Under the pieces are notes generated by a model. That model worked only from the letters and a program-made list of their open reading frames with translations. It did no database searches and was not told the DNA's origin. A stretch of 16,076 bases of DNA, taken from assembly GCA_025464735.1 (NCBI GenBank), contig JAODMX010000403.1, positions 1-16,076 of the forward strand, read 5' to 3'. Every line of letters begins with the position of its first letter. Positions within the stretch are counted from its first letter, which is position 1. Of this stretch, positions 14,607 through 16,076 are shown piece by piece. The DNA is from Frondihabitans sp. (GTDB taxonomy: Bacteria; Actinomycetota; Actinomycetes; Actinomycetales; Microbacteriaceae). The translations under genes and the position numbers were made by a program.

Positions 14607-14636
14607 CCCTGCTCGACGGAGAGCCCGGCGAGATTA

Positions 14637-14653
14637 CTCACCCAAGGAGTGAG
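14637..14653 (+). promoter_or_regulatory. hairpin presenting the Shine-Dalgarno in its loop
   Basis: CTCAC (14637-14641) pairs with GTGAG (14649-14653), and the loop plus the start of the right arm contain AAGGAG (14644-14649). The stem ends two bases before ATG 14656. Folding would affect ribosome access to the secreted-protein gene. Confidence 0.5.
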
Positions 14654-14655
14654 CA

Positions 14656-15195
14656 ATGAAACAGTCTAAATTCCGTTTCCTGAGAACCAAGTCTTCACTA
14701 GTTGCTCTGGCGGCCGTCCCGGTACTCCTAGTGGCGATTCTGCCGACAACGGCGAATGCTAGCGAGCCGAACAAGACACTCGAAGTCGAGCTAGATGGAC
14801 TCGCTGCGCGGGGCATAGTCGTCGATCCCAGCTTCGATGCGACACACGCTTCGATCGCCGTTGACGGAGTCGAAACGTCGGACCCGTCCGGTCGCGCAGT
14901 GTGCCCAGATCGTGCCGCGGTTGCTCTGACCCACTGGGTTCAATCTGGTCAAGGGTGTTCCGTTGTCGGTACCACAGTGAGCACGAAGGTGAACTTCAAA
15001 TGGTATCTCCATAGCGGTTCCGCTTCGGCGGCGTCGGTCCTCGCGCGCGGCTTCAACTCGAAGGCTGTTCCGACTTTTTACGAGTGCGGCAGCGGAACAG
15101 GGCGCAATAAGGCCATCCCGTGGGGCAAGGTTGCCTCGGCGAAGTACATAAAGATGCTCGCCAATAAGGGCTGGGGCGGGATTCAGTGGTCCTGA
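14656..15195 (+). CDS. secreted protein of unknown function
   Basis: This 179-residue protein was not recognised. It has a clear Sec signal peptide: positive start MKQSKFRFLRTK, hydrophobic core SLVALAAVPVLLVAILP, and probable cleavage after ANA (residue 35). The mature part is about 144 residues with three cysteines (83, 101, 144). A central segment has VNFKWYLHS, and the tail FYECGSGTGRNKAIPWGK is followed by a tryptophan/glycine-rich end (GWGGIQWS). There are no membrane segments beyond the signal. ATG 14656 follows AAGGAG by six bases. The opening codons include AT-rich and rare ones (AAA, CTA, ATT), unlike the surrounding genes, which suggests recent acquisition. Its last codons overlap the lipoprotein gene, so the two are probably made together. 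Confidence 0.85.
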   Translation: MKQSKFRFLRTKSSLVALAAVPVLLVAILPTTANASEPNKTLEVELDGLAARGIVVDPSFDATHASIAVDGVETSDPSGRAVCPDRAAVALTHWVQSGQGCSVVGTTVSTKVNFKWYLHSGSASAASVLARGFNSKAVPTFYECGSGTGRNKAIPWGKVASAKYIKMLANKGWGGIQWS

Positions 15196-15962
15196 TTTCC
15201 CAAATCCGTCGCCGTCAGATTCTCAGTGTGGCGGCGACGGTGATTGCGGCAAGTGTCCTTGTTGGCTGCGCAGAAGGTGCGGCGACGGTGAAGAAGACCT
15301 CGCCGCCGCACGAGTCCCCCCGGGCCGTGACGATTCTCGACGCTCGGGATCGGGCCGGCCTGCTCACAGTCTTGAGTGAGCACCTGAGGTGCGAGGGCAA
15401 AGACACTCTCCACGATGACTTGACGTCGTACGATTCGATGACGGGTATTGATTGCTACTCGGGCAACGACGGAACATTCATCCGCGTGTACGAGCACTCC
15501 ACTTCAGTCAATCAAGTGTTACAAGACTGGGCACCCACGCTCGTCGGCTCCCGGGGAGTGCTCCGCGGCGAGAACTGGTTCGTCGTCGGTGACAAGGCGG
15601 TGCTGCGGTCGGTGAGTCCACCGGTCCAACAGCCCACCGTGGCACGCAGTGTTGGTCGCCCAACGATGCCGTCCACGAGGCAGGCGGACGAGACCACCTG
15701 CGTGCAATTCATGGCGGCCTGGACGCTGAAATTCATCGAGTCTCCGCGCGACTATGAAGGTGACATTGGTCAACTCGACCGGCAATTGCCGGGAGCAGAC
15801 GCCGAAATCCGGAGCCTGGCAAACGAGCAGCTAGTAGCGCGCATCCGGTCTATCGAAGACGTGGATCGTCGGCAAGCGGCGCTGTCAACAGCTGGCCCCG
15901 ACATCAAGGAATTCTGCTCGCGGACGACCGAGAAACCTCGTGCATCGGACTCGGCCCCATGA
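15186..15962 (+). CDS. putative lipoprotein of unknown function
   Basis: This 258-residue protein carries a lipoprotein signal: RRRQILSVAATVIAASVLVG followed by the lipidated cysteine (C28), so it should be anchored to the outer face of the membrane. Residues about 45-145 form a compact segment (LLTVLSEHLRCEGKDTL, GIDCYSGNDGTFIRVYEHS, GENWFVVGDKAVL) with C69 and C90 likely paired; the pattern recalls small actinobacterial lipoprotein domains, but no family is assigned. A proline/threonine linker leads to a charged helical C-terminal part with C172 and C244, possibly a second disulfide. The GTG 15186 start overlaps the secreted-protein gene by ten bases. The stop overlaps the next start (ATGA). 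Confidence 0.82.
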   Translation: MVLISQIRRRQILSVAATVIAASVLVGCAEGAATVKKTSPPHESPRAVTILDARDRAGLLTVLSEHLRCEGKDTLHDDLTSYDSMTGIDCYSGNDGTFIRVYEHSTSVNQVLQDWAPTLVGSRGVLRGENWFVVGDKAVLRSVSPPVQQPTVARSVGRPTMPSTRQADETTCVQFMAAWTLKFIESPRDYEGDIGQLDRQLPGADAEIRSLANEQLVARIRSIEDVDRRQAALSTAGPDIKEFCSRTTEKPRASDSAP

Positions 15963-16076
15963 CCAACGGTGCTGCCTTGCGGGAATCTCCATCACGACAA
16001 GACACCGCGTCGCGACAGTCCGTTCCGGGTCTGGTCGCGGGCGCGCTGTTCGCCACGGGATTCCTCGTACTGCTTC
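15959..16076 (+). CDS. start of a membrane protein, cut by the window end
   Basis: ATG 15959 overlaps the lipoprotein stop (ATGA). The visible 39 residues begin with a polar, arginine-containing stretch (ESPSRQDTASRQS) and enter a hydrophobic helix (VPGLVAGALFATGFLVLL) that continues past the window. No signal cleavage site is seen before the edge, so it is probably an integral membrane protein. It is the third member of the overlapping gene set. The function is unknown. Confidence 0.65.
   Translation, partial: MTNGAALRESPSRQDTASRQSVPGLVAGALFATGFLVLL

Overview
The window is high-GC DNA with GTG/TTG starts, strong AGGAGG-type ribosome sites and several genes that look leaderless. This points to an actinobacterium. 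The DnaB sequence, the mix of MFS exporters and MLTR-type regulators, and the small secreted proteins suggest Microbacteriaceae; that family call is inference, not a measured placement.

Layout: (1) 1-1856: a cluster of DnaA-box-like sites, then the core replicative helicase gene dnaB. (2) 2047-3941: an exporter/ArsR-type regulator operon on the minus strand, convergent with dnaB, with a symmetric double palindrome over its promoter. (3) 3991-4370: no intact gene, only short coding-like fragments on both strands and a tandem repeat. (4) 4371-6564: a sugar-type MFS transporter divergent from a decayed Gfo/Idh/MocA oxidoreductase, with two identical 15-bp operators between them. (5) 6675-7031: an internally deleted IS3-family transposase remnant. 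(6) 7079-11929: a redox and efflux cluster. On the minus strand lie a zinc alcohol dehydrogenase, a carboxymuconolactone-decarboxylase-like protein, a broken cupin gene and a DHA2-type drug exporter; on the plus strand are an XRE/MLTR regulator and an NAD(P)-binding SDR. Neighbouring genes overlap by 4 bases or share a TGATG stop-start. (7) 12012-14413: an aldo/keto reductase divergent from a GlcD-type FAD oxidoreductase. (8) 14524-16076: a hairpin-rich leader and an overlapping three-gene set encoding a secreted protein, a lipoprotein and a membrane protein cut by the window edge. None of these three could be assigned to a known function.

Overall this is a core gene (dnaB) followed by an accessory, partly eroded region. 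Three separate gene remnants lie within about 4 kb (Gfo/Idh, IS3, cupin), and two more short coding-like fragments sit at 4023-4312, which indicates past insertion and deletion. The most unusual parts are the two operator architectures (3931-3990 and 5692-5737) and the unassigned secreted/lipoprotein/membrane operon with its structured leader. No CRISPR array, tRNA or rRNA was seen.
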